Assembly: GCF_018343545.2 (NCBI RefSeq)
Contig: NZ_JAGYPE020000020.1
Location: forward strand, 1 to 64,000
Direction of reading: 5' to 3'
Length of the DNA: 64,000 nucleotides
DNA from: Neobacillus citreus
Lineage (GTDB): Bacteria > Bacillota > Bacilli > Bacillales > Cytobacillaceae
Positions within the stretch are counted from its first letter, which is position 1; every line of letters begins with the position of its first letter. Shown piece by piece: positions 7,627-16,531 of the stretch. A program made the position numbers and the translations under genes. The notes below the pieces were generated by a model. The model was given only the letters and a program-made list of their open reading frames with translations. It did no database searches and was not told the origin of the DNA.

Positions 7627-8891
7627 ATCCAGTTTTAATGCTGTTTTTACTTTTTGCAGTACTGTGCTTATTACGCGTACCAATTGCTGTTAGTTTAGGC
7701 TTATCAAGTGTCATCGCTTTATCAATGGCCGATTTCACCCTTTACACCGTTATTCAGAAAATGTTTAACTCCTTAAACTCAGCCACCTTAATGGCCATTC
7801 CTGGTTTTGTATTCGCCGGAATTATTATGTCTAAAGGCGGCATCTCACACTATTTAATTGAGGCTTTAAAATCATGGGTTGGGCATATCCGGGGCGGACT
7901 TGCTGTCATCACCATCCTTGCTTGTATGATCTTTGCCGCCATTTCTGGTTCAAGTCCGGCCACAGCAGCAGCTGTCGGAAGTATTATGATTCCTGCAATG
8001 GTAGAAGCAGGTTATGGTAAAAGATATGCAATGGGGCTTGTAGCCGCATCAGGGACACTTGGAATTTTGATTCCACCTTCGATTCCATTAATCATTTATG
8101 GAACGGTTGCTGAAGAATCAATTGGAAAACTGTTCTCCGCTGGAATCGTCCCTGGATTAATGTTAGGCGGAATTCTATTAATCTCTGCAATTATTCATGC
8201 AAGAGTCCATAACTTTGGTAAATTGCCAAAACAGTCGATGGAGGAAAGATGGAGAAAGACTGCAAAAGCTTCTTGGGGCTTTTTCCTGCCAGTCCTTATT
8301 CTTGGTGGAATCTATTCAGGTGCTGTTACACCAACTGAGGCTGCCTTTGTATCATGTTTCTATGGATTATTCGTTTCTGTCTTTATCTACAGAGAACTGT
8401 CATTCCCTAAGTTTAGAGAAGTTCTGAAGGAATCTATTAACATTACGTCAATGATTTTTCTAGTCATTGCATCGGCGATGATCTTCGGTATGTTCCTAAC
8501 AACGGAACAGGTACCACAGGCATTTGCGACATGGATTGAAACAAGTACATCAAATAAATGGATCTTTATGATTGGTGTCAACATTATGTTCTTTATTATG
8601 GGTATGTTCCTTGAATCCGTTGCTATCATTTTAATTACACTGCCAATTTTATTACCGGTACTGGCTTTATTTGATATTAATGTCATCCATTTTGCGATCA
8701 TTATGACCATAAATATGGAGTTGGCGATGATTTCACCGCCAGTTGGGCTAAATCTATTCGTCGTCAGTGGGATCACGAGGGAAAAGGTCGGAGAGGTCGT
8801 CAGAGGGGTGTTGCCATTCTTTGCTCTGATGGTTCTAGCACTCGCCATTGTTATTATTTTCCCACAGGTAGCATTGGTTTTGGCGAAATAG
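7623..8891 (+). CDS. dctM: TRAP transporter large permease, DctM family
   Basis: Large membrane subunit, 422 residues with about twelve hydrophobic helices, giving sodium-driven solute uptake. DctM signatures include ISGSSPATAAAVGSIMIPAM (about 103-122), the conserved GTLGILIPPSIPLIIYG (about 145-161) and ITLPILLPVL with the late EL(A)MISPPVGLNLFVV region (about 368-382). GGGGTAGGA precedes the ATG. The gene is followed by a terminator and then by the operator of the lyase gene. Confidence 0.92.
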   Translation: MNPVLMLFLLFAVLCLLRVPIAVSLGLSSVIALSMADFTLYTVIQKMFNSLNSATLMAIPGFVFAGIIMSKGGISHYLIEALKSWVGHIRGGLAVITILACMIFAAISGSSPATAAAVGSIMIPAMVEAGYGKRYAMGLVAASGTLGILIPPSIPLIIYGTVAEESIGKLFSAGIVPGLMLGGILLISAIIHARVHNFGKLPKQSMEERWRKTAKASWGFFLPVLILGGIYSGAVTPTEAAFVSCFYGLFVSVFIYRELSFPKFREVLKESINITSMIFLVIASAMIFGMFLTTEQVPQAFATWIETSTSNKWIFMIGVNIMFFIMGMFLESVAIILITLPILLPVLALFDINVIHFAIIMTINMELAMISPPVGLNLFVVSGITREKVGEVVRGVLPFFALMVLALAIVIIFPQVALVLAK

Positions 8892-8916
8892 CCTGATTTC
8901 CAAGATAAAAGGATCT

Positions 8917-8951
8917 GCTTACTCATATAACAGGGTAAGCTGTTCTTTTTC
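8917..8951 (+). terminator. Terminator after dctM
   Basis: GCTTAC (8917-8922) pairs with GTAAGC (8935-8940) and is followed by TGTTCTTTTT. Confidence 0.55.
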
Positions 8952-8953
8952 TG

Positions 8954-8967
8954 TGTATCCAATATCC
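8954..8967. promoter_or_regulatory. GGATACA operator, site 3
   Basis: TGTATCCAATATCC lies 15 bases before the lyase ATG. The same 14-mer occurs at 13538. Read on the other strand it gives GGATATTGGATACA, matching sites 1 and 2. Confidence 0.6.
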
Positions 8968-8982
8968 TAAAGGAAGGAGTTC

Positions 8983-9843
8983 ATGGAATTGATACGATCC
9001 TATTTATTTGTTCCTGCAACCTCCACCAAAATGTTTGAAAAAGCGCTGGTAAGTGCAGCTGATTGTGTCATTTTTGATTTGGAGGATGCCGTAGCGATCT
9101 CTGAAAAACAAGAGGCAAGAGAACGTGCGAAAAATTTTCTCTTAAACAACCAGCCGGAGAAAGATGTGTTGATTAGAATCAACGATATCACCACGCATTT
9201 TTGGCGGGAAGATTTAGAAGCAGCTATTGAAGCAGGGGCCAGTGGGGTCATGGTACCGAAGGCTGAAAGCGCCATTAGTATGAAGACGTTATGCGAAACA
9301 GCTCTAATTAGTCTCGAAAGACAGAAAAGAGATCTTCATTCCTTTGCGGTTATCCCGTTAATTGAAACCGCAAGAGGGATTCAATTTGCCTATGATATTG
9401 CATCCGCCCATTATTTGGTTAAAAGATTAGCATTTGGTTCCATTGATTATTCCTTGGATGTCGATTGCGAACTAACGGATGAGGGGACCGAATTGCTCTT
9501 TGCCAGGTCGCAGGTGGTAACTGCTTCAAAAGCGGCGGGGATTGGCAGTCCGATCGATTCGGTATACCCTGATCTAGCAAATGAGGCGGGGTTAATTAAT
9601 GAGTCGCGCAGAGCGAGGCGGCTTGGGTTCAAGGCAAAGCTTGCCATTCACCCTAAGCAATTGCCGCCGATTCATGAAATTTTCTCCCCAAGCAAAAAGG
9701 AAATGGAAGCGGCTTTAGAAATTGTCAATGCCTTTGAAGCCGCAGAGCAGCAAGGGATTGCCTCGATTGCGGTCGGGAATAAGCTGGTGGATTATCCGGT
9801 TTATAAAAAAGCGAAAGCGTTATTAGAGTCAGTAATTTTATAA
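8983..9843 (+). CDS. CitE-like acyl-CoA lyase, HpcH/HpaI aldolase family
   Basis: Metal-dependent TIM-barrel lyase of 286 residues related to citrate lyase beta, malyl-CoA and citramalyl-CoA lyases, which cleave a beta-hydroxyacyl-CoA. Start ATG with AAGGAGG. Motifs: RSYLFVPATS (about 5-14), DLEDAVAISEKQEAR with metal/substrate acidic residues (about 32-46), GVMVPKAES (about 88-96), PLIETARGI (about 125-133), FGSIDYSLD (about 150-158) and KLAIHPKQ (about 219-226). The loss of neighbouring citF/citD argues against citrate lyase itself. Together with the CoA-transferase at 21340 a citramalyl-CoA lyase role is plausible; malyl-CoA lyase is the main alternative. Confidence 0.82.
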   Translation: MELIRSYLFVPATSTKMFEKALVSAADCVIFDLEDAVAISEKQEARERAKNFLLNNQPEKDVLIRINDITTHFWREDLEAAIEAGASGVMVPKAESAISMKTLCETALISLERQKRDLHSFAVIPLIETARGIQFAYDIASAHYLVKRLAFGSIDYSLDVDCELTDEGTELLFARSQVVTASKAAGIGSPIDSVYPDLANEAGLINESRRARRLGFKAKLAIHPKQLPPIHEIFSPSKKEMEAALEIVNAFEAAEQQGIASIAVGNKLVDYPVYKKAKALLESVIL

Positions 9844-9868
9844 GAGAAAAATGATGGAGGAACCACAA

Positions 9869-11221
9869 ATGGTAACCGAAAAACTAGCCTTACATATTAC
9901 CAATACTTCTTACGAGGATTTTAATGAAAATGCGATCAGAGAAGCGAAAAGAAGTCTATTAAACTGGCTTGGAGTGGCGATTGGCGCGGCCAACCATGAA
10001 TCGATGGATATGGTGCTTAACGTATCAAAACTAACAGACAGTCAGCCGCAAGCAACTGTGCTGGGAAGAAATGAAAAAGTCGATATCCTGTTTGCGAGCC
10101 TATTAAATGGGATGTCTTCGCATATCTTTGATTTTGACGATACCTTACTAGAAACTGTTTTACATCCGTCAGCACCTGTTTTTCCAGCGATCCTCGCATA
10201 TGCCGAGCAGCAAAAGAAAACCGGGAAGGATGTTCTTGAAGCGTTTATCATTGGCTGCGAGGTCGAAGCAAGACTTGCCTTAAGTGTCTATCCATCTCAT
10301 TACTGGCGCGGCTGGCATATTACCGGCAGTGTGGGCGGAATTGGGGCCGCTGCAGCGATTTGTAAGCTGATGGGCTTAGATATTGAAAAAACGATTTATG
10401 CTCTGGGAATTGCAGCAACCGATCCAACTGGGTTACGCGAAATGTTTGGCACTATGACAAAGCCTTATCACCCGGGAAAAGCGGCAATGAATGGGTTATT
10501 AGCAGCACTTGTGGGCGCTCAAGGCTTTACCGCCTCCAAAAAACCTCTTGAAGCCGAGCGTGGATTCCTGAATGTCTTATCTGAAGAGAATAAAGCAGAG
10601 CTAATTACGGAACAATGGGGCGAAAAATGGGAAGTAGAGAAAAACAGCTACAAGCCTTTTGCCAGCGGAATCGTTACCCATCCAGCCATTGATGCCATTA
10701 TAACGATCCAAAAGGAGCATAAACTACAAGTAGAAGAAGTGGAGTCAATCGTTATCACGGCCCATCCACTTGTGAAAGAACTGACTGGCAAAACGGCCAT
10801 CACGACAGGGCTGGAAGGAAAGTTCAGTGTCTATCATTGTGTCGCAGCCGGGTTCTTTAACCTGAAGGCAGGCGTCTATGAATTCACAGATGAATATGTC
10901 AACGACCCTTCTGTAAAAAATCTTCGTGACAAAATAACGCTTGTTATCGATGAGAAGATAAAAGAAGATCAGGTCCATTTAACTGTTAAGTTAACAAATG
11001 GCCGGGAAATCTCCCTTTTTGTTGAACATGCGATTGGAAGCGCAGATACTCCAATGACAGATGAACAAATCAAAGAGAAATTCCTGGATGTTACAGGAGA
11101 AGTCATCTGTTCGGTGGCAAAAAATGAACTCATTGACCTTATCGACCGCTTTGAAGAGGTTGAGGATTTGACTTCGTTCTTCCATCTCTGCCAGCCAAAA
11201 GAGACCGCCAATCAATACTAA
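9869..11221 (+). CDS. MmgE/PrpD family protein (first copy)
   Basis: Member of the family holding 2-methylcitrate dehydratase and cis-aconitate decarboxylase, 450 residues. I chose ATG 9869 because GGAGG lies eight bases before it; ATG 9851 has none. Typical pieces are LNWLGVAIGAANHES near the N-terminus, SSHIFDFDDTLLETVLHPSAP (in two parts, about 80-100), WHITGSVGGIGAAAA (about 150-164), KPYHPGKAAMNG (about 202-213) and THPAIDAI (about 270-277), which hold the conserved active-site His, Lys and Asp positions. Follows the CitE-like gene closely, so likely the same transcript. Which dicarboxylate or tricarboxylate it acts on cannot be told. Confidence 0.85.
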   Translation: MVTEKLALHITNTSYEDFNENAIREAKRSLLNWLGVAIGAANHESMDMVLNVSKLTDSQPQATVLGRNEKVDILFASLLNGMSSHIFDFDDTLLETVLHPSAPVFPAILAYAEQQKKTGKDVLEAFIIGCEVEARLALSVYPSHYWRGWHITGSVGGIGAAAAICKLMGLDIEKTIYALGIAATDPTGLREMFGTMTKPYHPGKAAMNGLLAALVGAQGFTASKKPLEAERGFLNVLSEENKAELITEQWGEKWEVEKNSYKPFASGIVTHPAIDAIITIQKEHKLQVEEVESIVITAHPLVKELTGKTAITTGLEGKFSVYHCVAAGFFNLKAGVYEFTDEYVNDPSVKNLRDKITLVIDEKIKEDQVHLTVKLTNGREISLFVEHAIGSADTPMTDEQIKEKFLDVTGEVICSVAKNELIDLIDRFEEVEDLTSFFHLCQPKETANQY

Positions 11222-11228
11222 ACAAATC

Positions 11229-11262
11229 ACCGAGGGAACAGCGTTCAGGTTCCTAAGGTGAT
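11229..11262 (+). terminator. Weak stem-loop after the first MmgE/PrpD gene
   Basis: CACC..GGGAAC pairs with GTTCC..GGTG around a short loop, without a clear U-run. It may be an attenuator or mRNA stabiliser rather than a full terminator. Confidence 0.3.
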
Positions 11263-11292
11263 TATGTATTTCTAAATAAAAAGGAGAGAATT

Positions 11293-12759
11293 ATGGCTTT
11301 CCCAAATACAAGGGTGAAAGTAAATGTTGTAGCGAAGCCGAAGCAAAGGTCTTCCCTAGAAGTAAAAAAAATCATCCTATTGCTGCTTGGAATCGCGTTG
11401 ATGGCGGGAGTCTATTTCATCCTTCCCGCCAACTATACAGGATCAGCCCGAATGATGCTATCATGTTTGGTACTAAGTGTGTTTTACTGGACGTTTGAGC
11501 CGATCCCGATTGGCTTAACGGCGGTTATTTTATTAATCATAATGCTCGTTTTCGGAGTAGTCACAACAGATGTCGTCTATAGTGGATTTGCTTCGCCTGC
11601 TGTATTTCTGATCATTGGCGGGATGATGCTGGCAAAAGGGGTCAATGATACGACACTGACCAAAAGAATTGCCTATATTTTCTTATCAAAATGGGGAGGT
11701 ACAGCTAAGGGGCTCTTGGCAAGCATCCTAATGATTCCACAAATCCAATCCTTTTTTATCCCAGCCGCTGCAGTTCGGGCTCAGTTGATGCTTCCGATTG
11801 CAACAATGTCACTTGATACCATCGGGGAAAAGGCAAAAGGGAATCTTAGAAAAATGATTCTTCTTGGCGTGGCGTTTGGCGGGACAGTCAGCGGGACTGC
11901 GGTGATGACGGCTGCGATTGGGAATATTTTAACGGTTGAATTATTAAAAGAGTTTGTTGGGATTAAAATCACCTATATTCAGTGGTTTACCTATACCTTC
12001 CCAATTTGGCTCATTATGATCCCAATACTATGGATTACTTTATTGAAAAGCTTCCCCTTAACAGAAGAAGAGAAACACTTTCCGCATGTACAACAGGAAT
12101 TGGAAAATAAGCTGGAGGAATTAGGAAGGTTAAATGTTGAGGAGAAAAAGTGTTTAGCCATCCTATTCATTATCGTGGCATTATGGTTTACCGAGCCCCT
12201 GCATGGGCTGCACCCCAGTGTTCCAGCACTGATTGGGGTGGTGTTAATGGCCTTACCGGGAATTGGCTTCACCAGTTGGGGTAATTTAGTAAAAATCAAT
12301 TTTGATACGGTCCTGTTGATGGGGGTAACACTGTCTCTAGGCTACGCTTTCAATAAGTCGGGAGCCGCCAAGCTGATTGGAGACAGCTTAAGTTCAGAAT
12401 GGATTCTCTACTTTCTCCATTCACCGGTGGTCGCCGTAATCACGATTCTCGTGATTACCCATATTCTTCATTTAGCAGTGGCAAATGTTTCAACGGCAGT
12501 TGTCACCCTTGTTCCGATTTTTATCGGATTATCAACGAAAGCAGGGGCAGACCCTGTGCTAATTTGTTTGACAGCCTCCATAGCTTGTTTACATGGCTAT
12601 ATTCTGGTGGTGGAAGCTACACCAAATATCATTGTCTATAGTTCTGGCCGGATTCAGCAAAAGGAGTTCCTCATGCCGGGATTGTGGTTAACGGGTCTAA
12701 TGAGTGTCGTTGTGATTGTGATTGCGGTTACTTGGTGGAACTGGCTTGGACTACTTTAA
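11293..12759 (+). CDS. Anion permease, DASS/SLC13 family
   Basis: Sodium-dependent di- or tricarboxylate carrier of 488 residues with about twelve hydrophobic helices. AAGGAGAG precedes the ATG. The N-terminal 30 residues are basic and cytoplasmic; family features include EPIPIGLTAVILLI (about 70-83), the loop with IPQIQSFFIPAAAVRAQLM (about 150-168, related to the SNT-type substrate motif), GTVSGTAVMTAAIGNIL (about 198-214) and a second related motif near TPNIIVYSSGRI (about 440-451). It is the second carboxylate importer of the island beside the TRAP system, which suggests either two substrates or two affinities. Confidence 0.88.
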   Translation: MAFPNTRVKVNVVAKPKQRSSLEVKKIILLLLGIALMAGVYFILPANYTGSARMMLSCLVLSVFYWTFEPIPIGLTAVILLIIMLVFGVVTTDVVYSGFASPAVFLIIGGMMLAKGVNDTTLTKRIAYIFLSKWGGTAKGLLASILMIPQIQSFFIPAAAVRAQLMLPIATMSLDTIGEKAKGNLRKMILLGVAFGGTVSGTAVMTAAIGNILTVELLKEFVGIKITYIQWFTYTFPIWLIMIPILWITLLKSFPLTEEEKHFPHVQQELENKLEELGRLNVEEKKCLAILFIIVALWFTEPLHGLHPSVPALIGVVLMALPGIGFTSWGNLVKINFDTVLLMGVTLSLGYAFNKSGAAKLIGDSLSSEWILYFLHSPVVAVITILVITHILHLAVANVSTAVVTLVPIFIGLSTKAGADPVLICLTASIACLHGYILVVEATPNIIVYSSGRIQQKEFLMPGLWLTGLMSVVVIVIAVTWWNWLGLL

Positions 12760-12803
12760 GAAACATTTATAATAAATTTGCAAATCTATGGACAATTGAA
12801 AAC

Positions 12804-12816
12804 GGATTCTGTATCC
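12804..12816. promoter_or_regulatory. GGATACA operator, site 4
   Basis: GGATTCTGTATCC, a near-perfect palindrome (GGATAC-A-GAATCC on the other strand), 34 bases before the GntR ATG. An AGGATA half site follows at 12828. It would let the regulator control its own gene. Confidence 0.55.
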
Positions 12817-12850
12817 TATTCAAAAACAGGATAATAAGAGGTATTTAAAT

Positions 12851-13516
12851 ATGCTTGAAAAAAATCGACTTATGATAGAAAACAGAGATACCTTGCATTT
12901 AAAAGTATGTAATATTATTCGCGAAGCCATTTTAAAAGGAGAGTTAAAACCTGGCCAACGCCTTAAACAATCGGATCTTGCCGATGCGATGGGTGTCAGC
13001 CGGATGCCAATCCGGGAAGCGCTGCAAAAACTCGAAGCCGAAGGACTGATCAAGCTTGAGCCGCATAAAGGGGCAGTGGTAAAGTCGATTGAAGTAGGCG
13101 ATATCGAAGAGATATATGCACTCCGAACGGAATTGGAAAAAATGGCTGTCTACCAAAGTGTGGAGCATTTAACGGATGAAGACCATCAGCAATTAACGAC
13201 CTTGGTAGAGCAAATGGAAGCGAGCGAAGATGTGGATGAATTTATCCGTTACAATATTGAATTTCATCGTCTATTAATGAAGCGGAGCAGCTGGGAGCGG
13301 CTCAATTCCTTTATTAGCACCTTATGGAATGGTCTGCCGCAGCAAACTCCTCATATTTTAAAAGGCCAAAAAGAAACATCGAATGTGGAGCACAGAAGTA
13401 TCTTAAATGCCGTGTTAAACAGAGATAAGGAAACGGCAGCGAATCTCGTTTCCAACCATATTTCGCGAACCGGCAATATGTTAGTAAAGAGATTAAAAGA
13501 AGAGGGAAAAAAATAG
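12851..13516 (+). CDS. GntR family transcriptional regulator, FCD subfamily (second)
   Basis: Regulator of 221 residues: winged helix at about 15-80 with GVSRMPIREALQKLEAEGLI (20 residues of the GntR signature) and FCD ligand domain at about 90-215 (YALRTELEKMA, NIEFHRLLMKRS, EHRSILNAVLNRD). AAGAGGT precedes the ATG. It is the best candidate for the protein that binds the six GGATACA sites, since one lies in front of its own gene and the others precede units of the same island. Ligand unknown; presumably a CoA ester or a carboxylate of the pathway. Confidence 0.9.
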   Translation: MLEKNRLMIENRDTLHLKVCNIIREAILKGELKPGQRLKQSDLADAMGVSRMPIREALQKLEAEGLIKLEPHKGAVVKSIEVGDIEEIYALRTELEKMAVYQSVEHLTDEDHQQLTTLVEQMEASEDVDEFIRYNIEFHRLLMKRSSWERLNSFISTLWNGLPQQTPHILKGQKETSNVEHRSILNAVLNRDKETAANLVSNHISRTGNMLVKRLKEEGKK

Positions 13517-13529
13517 TTCTCTCTTTTTT
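13500..13529 (+). terminator. Terminator overlapping the end of the GntR gene
   Basis: AAGAGGGAA pairs with TTCTCTCTT (one wobble) and is followed by TTTTT. It spans the stop codon. Confidence 0.5.
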
Positions 13530-13537
13530 GATAAAAT

Positions 13538-13551
13538 TGTATCCAATATCC
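13538..13551. promoter_or_regulatory. GGATACA operator, site 5
   Basis: TGTATCCAATATCC, identical to site 3, lies 25 bases before the ATG of the second MmgE/PrpD gene. Confidence 0.6.
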
Positions 13552-13576
13552 AAAATAAGAATGTGAGGGAAGTAAA

Positions 13577-14932
13577 ATGACATTATCAAAAAGATTAGCT
13601 GAATATGTGTGCCAAACGAGTTTTGAAGATTTACCTGAACATGTCGTGGAGTTTACGAAAATCTGTATCCTTGATTGGTATGGCTCTGCCATCGCTGGAA
13701 AAGACATGCCGCCAATCCAAGCGGTGAAGGAACTTGTCGAAGAATGGGGCGGTCATGAACAAGCAAGTCTCGTCACGGGAGGAAAATCCTCACTAGGCAA
13801 TGCAGTGTTGGTCAATGCTGCCTCCAGCCATATTGTGGAGCTCGACGATATTCATAAATCTTCGATTATTCATGCCGGTACCGTGGTCATTCCGGCCGCC
13901 GTTGCCGCAGCAGAAGCCTATGACCTTAGCGGCAAAGAATTGATTACGGCAGTGGCCGTTGGCTATGAAGTGTGTTACCGAATTGGCGAGGCTGTATCGC
14001 CATCGCACTATTATTTTTGGCATAATACCGCCACATGCGGCACATTTGGCTCTGCCGCTGCGGTAGCGAAGCTAGTAAACTTAAATGTGGAGCAAACGAT
14101 GCATGCCCTCGGAAATGCCGGCAGCCAAGCGGCAGGACTGTGGGAATTTATCGAAGACGGGGCCAACACAAAACAATTGCACACCGCTAAAGCAGCCTAC
14201 AACGGGACACTCGCCGCCCTGCTTGCCAAAAAGAACTTCACGGGAGCAACAAAAATTTTAGAGGGAAAAAGAGGGTTCTTTGAAGCGATGGCTGAATCGG
14301 CAGACCCATCGAAAATCACGAAGAATCTCGGACATGAATGGAAGATCATCGAGAACAGCTTTAAGATCCATGCATCATGTCGCCATACCCATCCAGCCAT
14401 CGATTGTATCCTCGACATCATGAATGATCATTCCATTGCGTATCAACAGATTGATAGAATCACAATTAAGACTTATCAAACCGTCCTGAATATTACCGAC
14501 AAACCAAACCCTGACAGTATCTACGCCTGTAAATTCAGCAGTCAGTTTTGCGCTGCCCTGGCTGCAGTAAAGGGCTCCGCTTCGTTACGGGATTTCACGA
14601 CTGAAAGCTTACAAGATTCCGAGATTTTAAATCTTATGGAAAAAGTAGACGTAGTCGTCGATTCCTATTATGAGGAAGCCTATCCAGAAAAATGGGGAGC
14701 GAAAGTCGAAATTGCTCTTTCAAATGGGAAAATTTTTGAACAAGCAACCGATTATCCAAAGGGTGACCCTGAAAAAATGGCCACAAAAGAGGAACTAATC
14801 CAGAAGTTTATCATGATGACTGCTGAAAAATTAGAACATCCTGAAGCAGAGGTCGAAGCGATTTTCAAATTAGATTCAATCAGTACGAGAGAATGGCTGA
14901 GGAAACAAGAAATCAGCCGTTTACAACAGTAA
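13577..14932 (+). CDS. MmgE/PrpD family protein (second copy)
   Basis: Second paralogue, 451 residues, start ATG after GAGGGAAG. Conserved pieces are LDWYGSAIAGKDMPP, SSHIVELDDIHKSSIIHAG (about 78-96), WHNTATCGTFGSAAAVAKL (about 150-168), KQLHTAKAAYNGTLAAL (about 197-213) and CRHTHPAIDCILDI (about 268-281). It differs much from the copy at 9869, so the two probably have different substrates rather than being a recent duplication. First gene of a run with the flavoprotein and the second dehydratase. Candidate reactions are hydration/dehydration or decarboxylation of a tricarboxylate. Confidence 0.85.
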   Translation: MTLSKRLAEYVCQTSFEDLPEHVVEFTKICILDWYGSAIAGKDMPPIQAVKELVEEWGGHEQASLVTGGKSSLGNAVLVNAASSHIVELDDIHKSSIIHAGTVVIPAAVAAAEAYDLSGKELITAVAVGYEVCYRIGEAVSPSHYYFWHNTATCGTFGSAAAVAKLVNLNVEQTMHALGNAGSQAAGLWEFIEDGANTKQLHTAKAAYNGTLAALLAKKNFTGATKILEGKRGFFEAMAESADPSKITKNLGHEWKIIENSFKIHASCRHTHPAIDCILDIMNDHSIAYQQIDRITIKTYQTVLNITDKPNPDSIYACKFSSQFCAALAAVKGSASLRDFTTESLQDSEILNLMEKVDVVVDSYYEEAYPEKWGAKVEIALSNGKIFEQATDYPKGDPEKMATKEELIQKFIMMTAEKLEHPEAEVEAIFKLDSISTREWLRKQEISRLQQ

Positions 14933-14985
14933 TGGAGGATATCGCTATTTCATATCGAACTAAATTATTGGGAGTGGTTTGAAAA

Positions 14986-16503
14986 ATGCCCTTGAATGTT
15001 GATGTCATCGTGATTGGCGGGGGCCAGGCCGCGCTTGCAGCAGCGATAGCGGTTAGGGAAGAAGGGGCACGTGTTGCCATAATCACCAAAGGGAAAGCGG
15101 GATTTGGCGGTTCATCCGTTATTTCTGATGGCGTCCAATCAGCCATTTTTTCAACAGGGGATTCGCCTGAAACCTTTTTCGAAGATATTATCCGTGGCGG
15201 CCGAAATCTATCAAATCCAATGCTAGCTAGAATTCTAGCTGAGGAGTGTACCTTCAGGGTCAACGAGCTGGAGAGTAAATTCGGCATCCACTTGGAACGA
15301 GAGCTGAAAATCAGTACGCCCGGACACTCGTTCCCCCGCAGGGTTTATGCCGCAAACGGACTCGGGAAAAACACAACAAAAGTATTGAGACAATACGCGC
15401 TGGAAATCGGCGTAGAATTATTCGAGCACTCCACCTTGATTGATTTAATCAAGGTGGACCAGGCTGTGGTCGGTGTGGTCGTCGAAAAGGCAGCGGAATT
15501 ACATGCTTTTTACGCGCCATCTACGATACTGGCAACAGGTGGATTCGGAGGGCTTTATGCGTCTACTGATAATCCAAAGGATGTATCAGGAGAGGGGATT
15601 GGTATGGCGTGGAGGCATGGTGCCGAGCTGGTCGGGATGGAATTTGTTCAGTTTTATCCGTATCGGCTGAAGCATCCTGCGAACGTAGATGTCATGACTA
15701 GGATTTTTGGAAAAGGGGCCGTCCTTTTAAATAACGCTTCGGAACGCTTTATGGCGGATTTTCCAAGAAAAGAGCTGGAAACACGAGATATTCTAAGCTA
15801 CGAAATGTTCAAGCAAAACGATGTGTACCTTGACTTTTCTAATGTTTCTGATGAGGATTTAGCGAAGGACAGTCCATATGTATACCGGCTTGTTAAAAAA
15901 GGACATCAAGGGGAGTGGGAAATGTACCCTGTTCAGCATTATTGCATGGGCGGGATTAAAGTGGATGAATGGGGCAGAACGAGTTTACAAGGATTATATG
16001 CCTGTGGGGAAACAACCGGCGGACTCCACGGGGCGAATCGGCTTGGAGGAGGTTCTCTGACAGAAGCACTTGTGTTTGGGCATCGGACAGGGAAGATGGC
16101 GGCTCAAGAAGGTGTGACTGTTCCAAAAGCGGTCGAAATTCCTACTTTTGGGGAAAACACTTTACCTAATGGAAAAGAGTTGGAGGTAACACAGCGACTG
16201 AAAGAGATCATGTGGAACCTTGTTGGAATCGAAAGAACCACTAATTCCTTACAGCAGGCGGAAAAAGAACTAGACAGGCTGGCGGAGGAATTAAATGAGG
16301 AAAAAGGTGTCACGGCACTTCAGCTCCAAGATAAAGTCCGGGCAGCATGGGCAGCCGCGTTTGCCGGTGCGATGAGGAAAGAAAGCAGAGGGGCCCATAT
16401 CCTTCAGGATGTAAAAGAGGAACAGAAACAATGGGAAGGAAACCTTGTTATTAAAGGGAAAACCATTGAATTCAGGAGAGAAACCGTGAGTGAAAGGACA
16501 TAA
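14986..16503 (+). CDS. FAD-dependent dehydrogenase, succinate dehydrogenase/fumarate reductase flavoprotein family
   Basis: Soluble flavoprotein of 505 residues. The N-terminus VDVIVIGGGQAALAAAIAV (about 5-23) is the ADP-binding Rossmann motif. The FAD-binding GGSSVISDG, the substrate-binding segment near YAANGLGKNTT, and HGANRLGGGSLTEALVFG (about 345-362) match SdhA/FrdA/NadB, with a catalytic arginine expected in the NRLG region. The C-terminal helical domain (about 390-480) is present. No iron-sulfur or membrane partner is next to it, which is unlike a respiratory complex; it resembles stand-alone enzymes such as aspartate oxidase, fumarate reductase-like or tricarballylate dehydrogenase. 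In this setting it may desaturate a carboxylate. Confidence 0.78.
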   Translation: MPLNVDVIVIGGGQAALAAAIAVREEGARVAIITKGKAGFGGSSVISDGVQSAIFSTGDSPETFFEDIIRGGRNLSNPMLARILAEECTFRVNELESKFGIHLERELKISTPGHSFPRRVYAANGLGKNTTKVLRQYALEIGVELFEHSTLIDLIKVDQAVVGVVVEKAAELHAFYAPSTILATGGFGGLYASTDNPKDVSGEGIGMAWRHGAELVGMEFVQFYPYRLKHPANVDVMTRIFGKGAVLLNNASERFMADFPRKELETRDILSYEMFKQNDVYLDFSNVSDEDLAKDSPYVYRLVKKGHQGEWEMYPVQHYCMGGIKVDEWGRTSLQGLYACGETTGGLHGANRLGGGSLTEALVFGHRTGKMAAQEGVTVPKAVEIPTFGENTLPNGKELEVTQRLKEIMWNLVGIERTTNSLQQAEKELDRLAEELNEEKGVTALQLQDKVRAAWAAAFAGAMRKESRGAHILQDVKEEQKQWEGNLVIKGKTIEFRRETVSERT

Positions 16504-16531
16504 CTTTTTTAACAAAAAGGGGAAGATGGCT

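Noticed and set aside
12804-12833. Terminator made of TATCCT and AGGATA upstream of the second GntR gene
   Set aside because: Arms of six bases with a nine-base loop and no U-run; the GGATACA operator reading explains it better.
16526-16531. ATG at 16526 as the start of the second dehydratase alpha subunit
   Set aside because: Only three bases from AAAGGGG; the GTG at 16532 has better spacing and aligns with the start of the paralogue.
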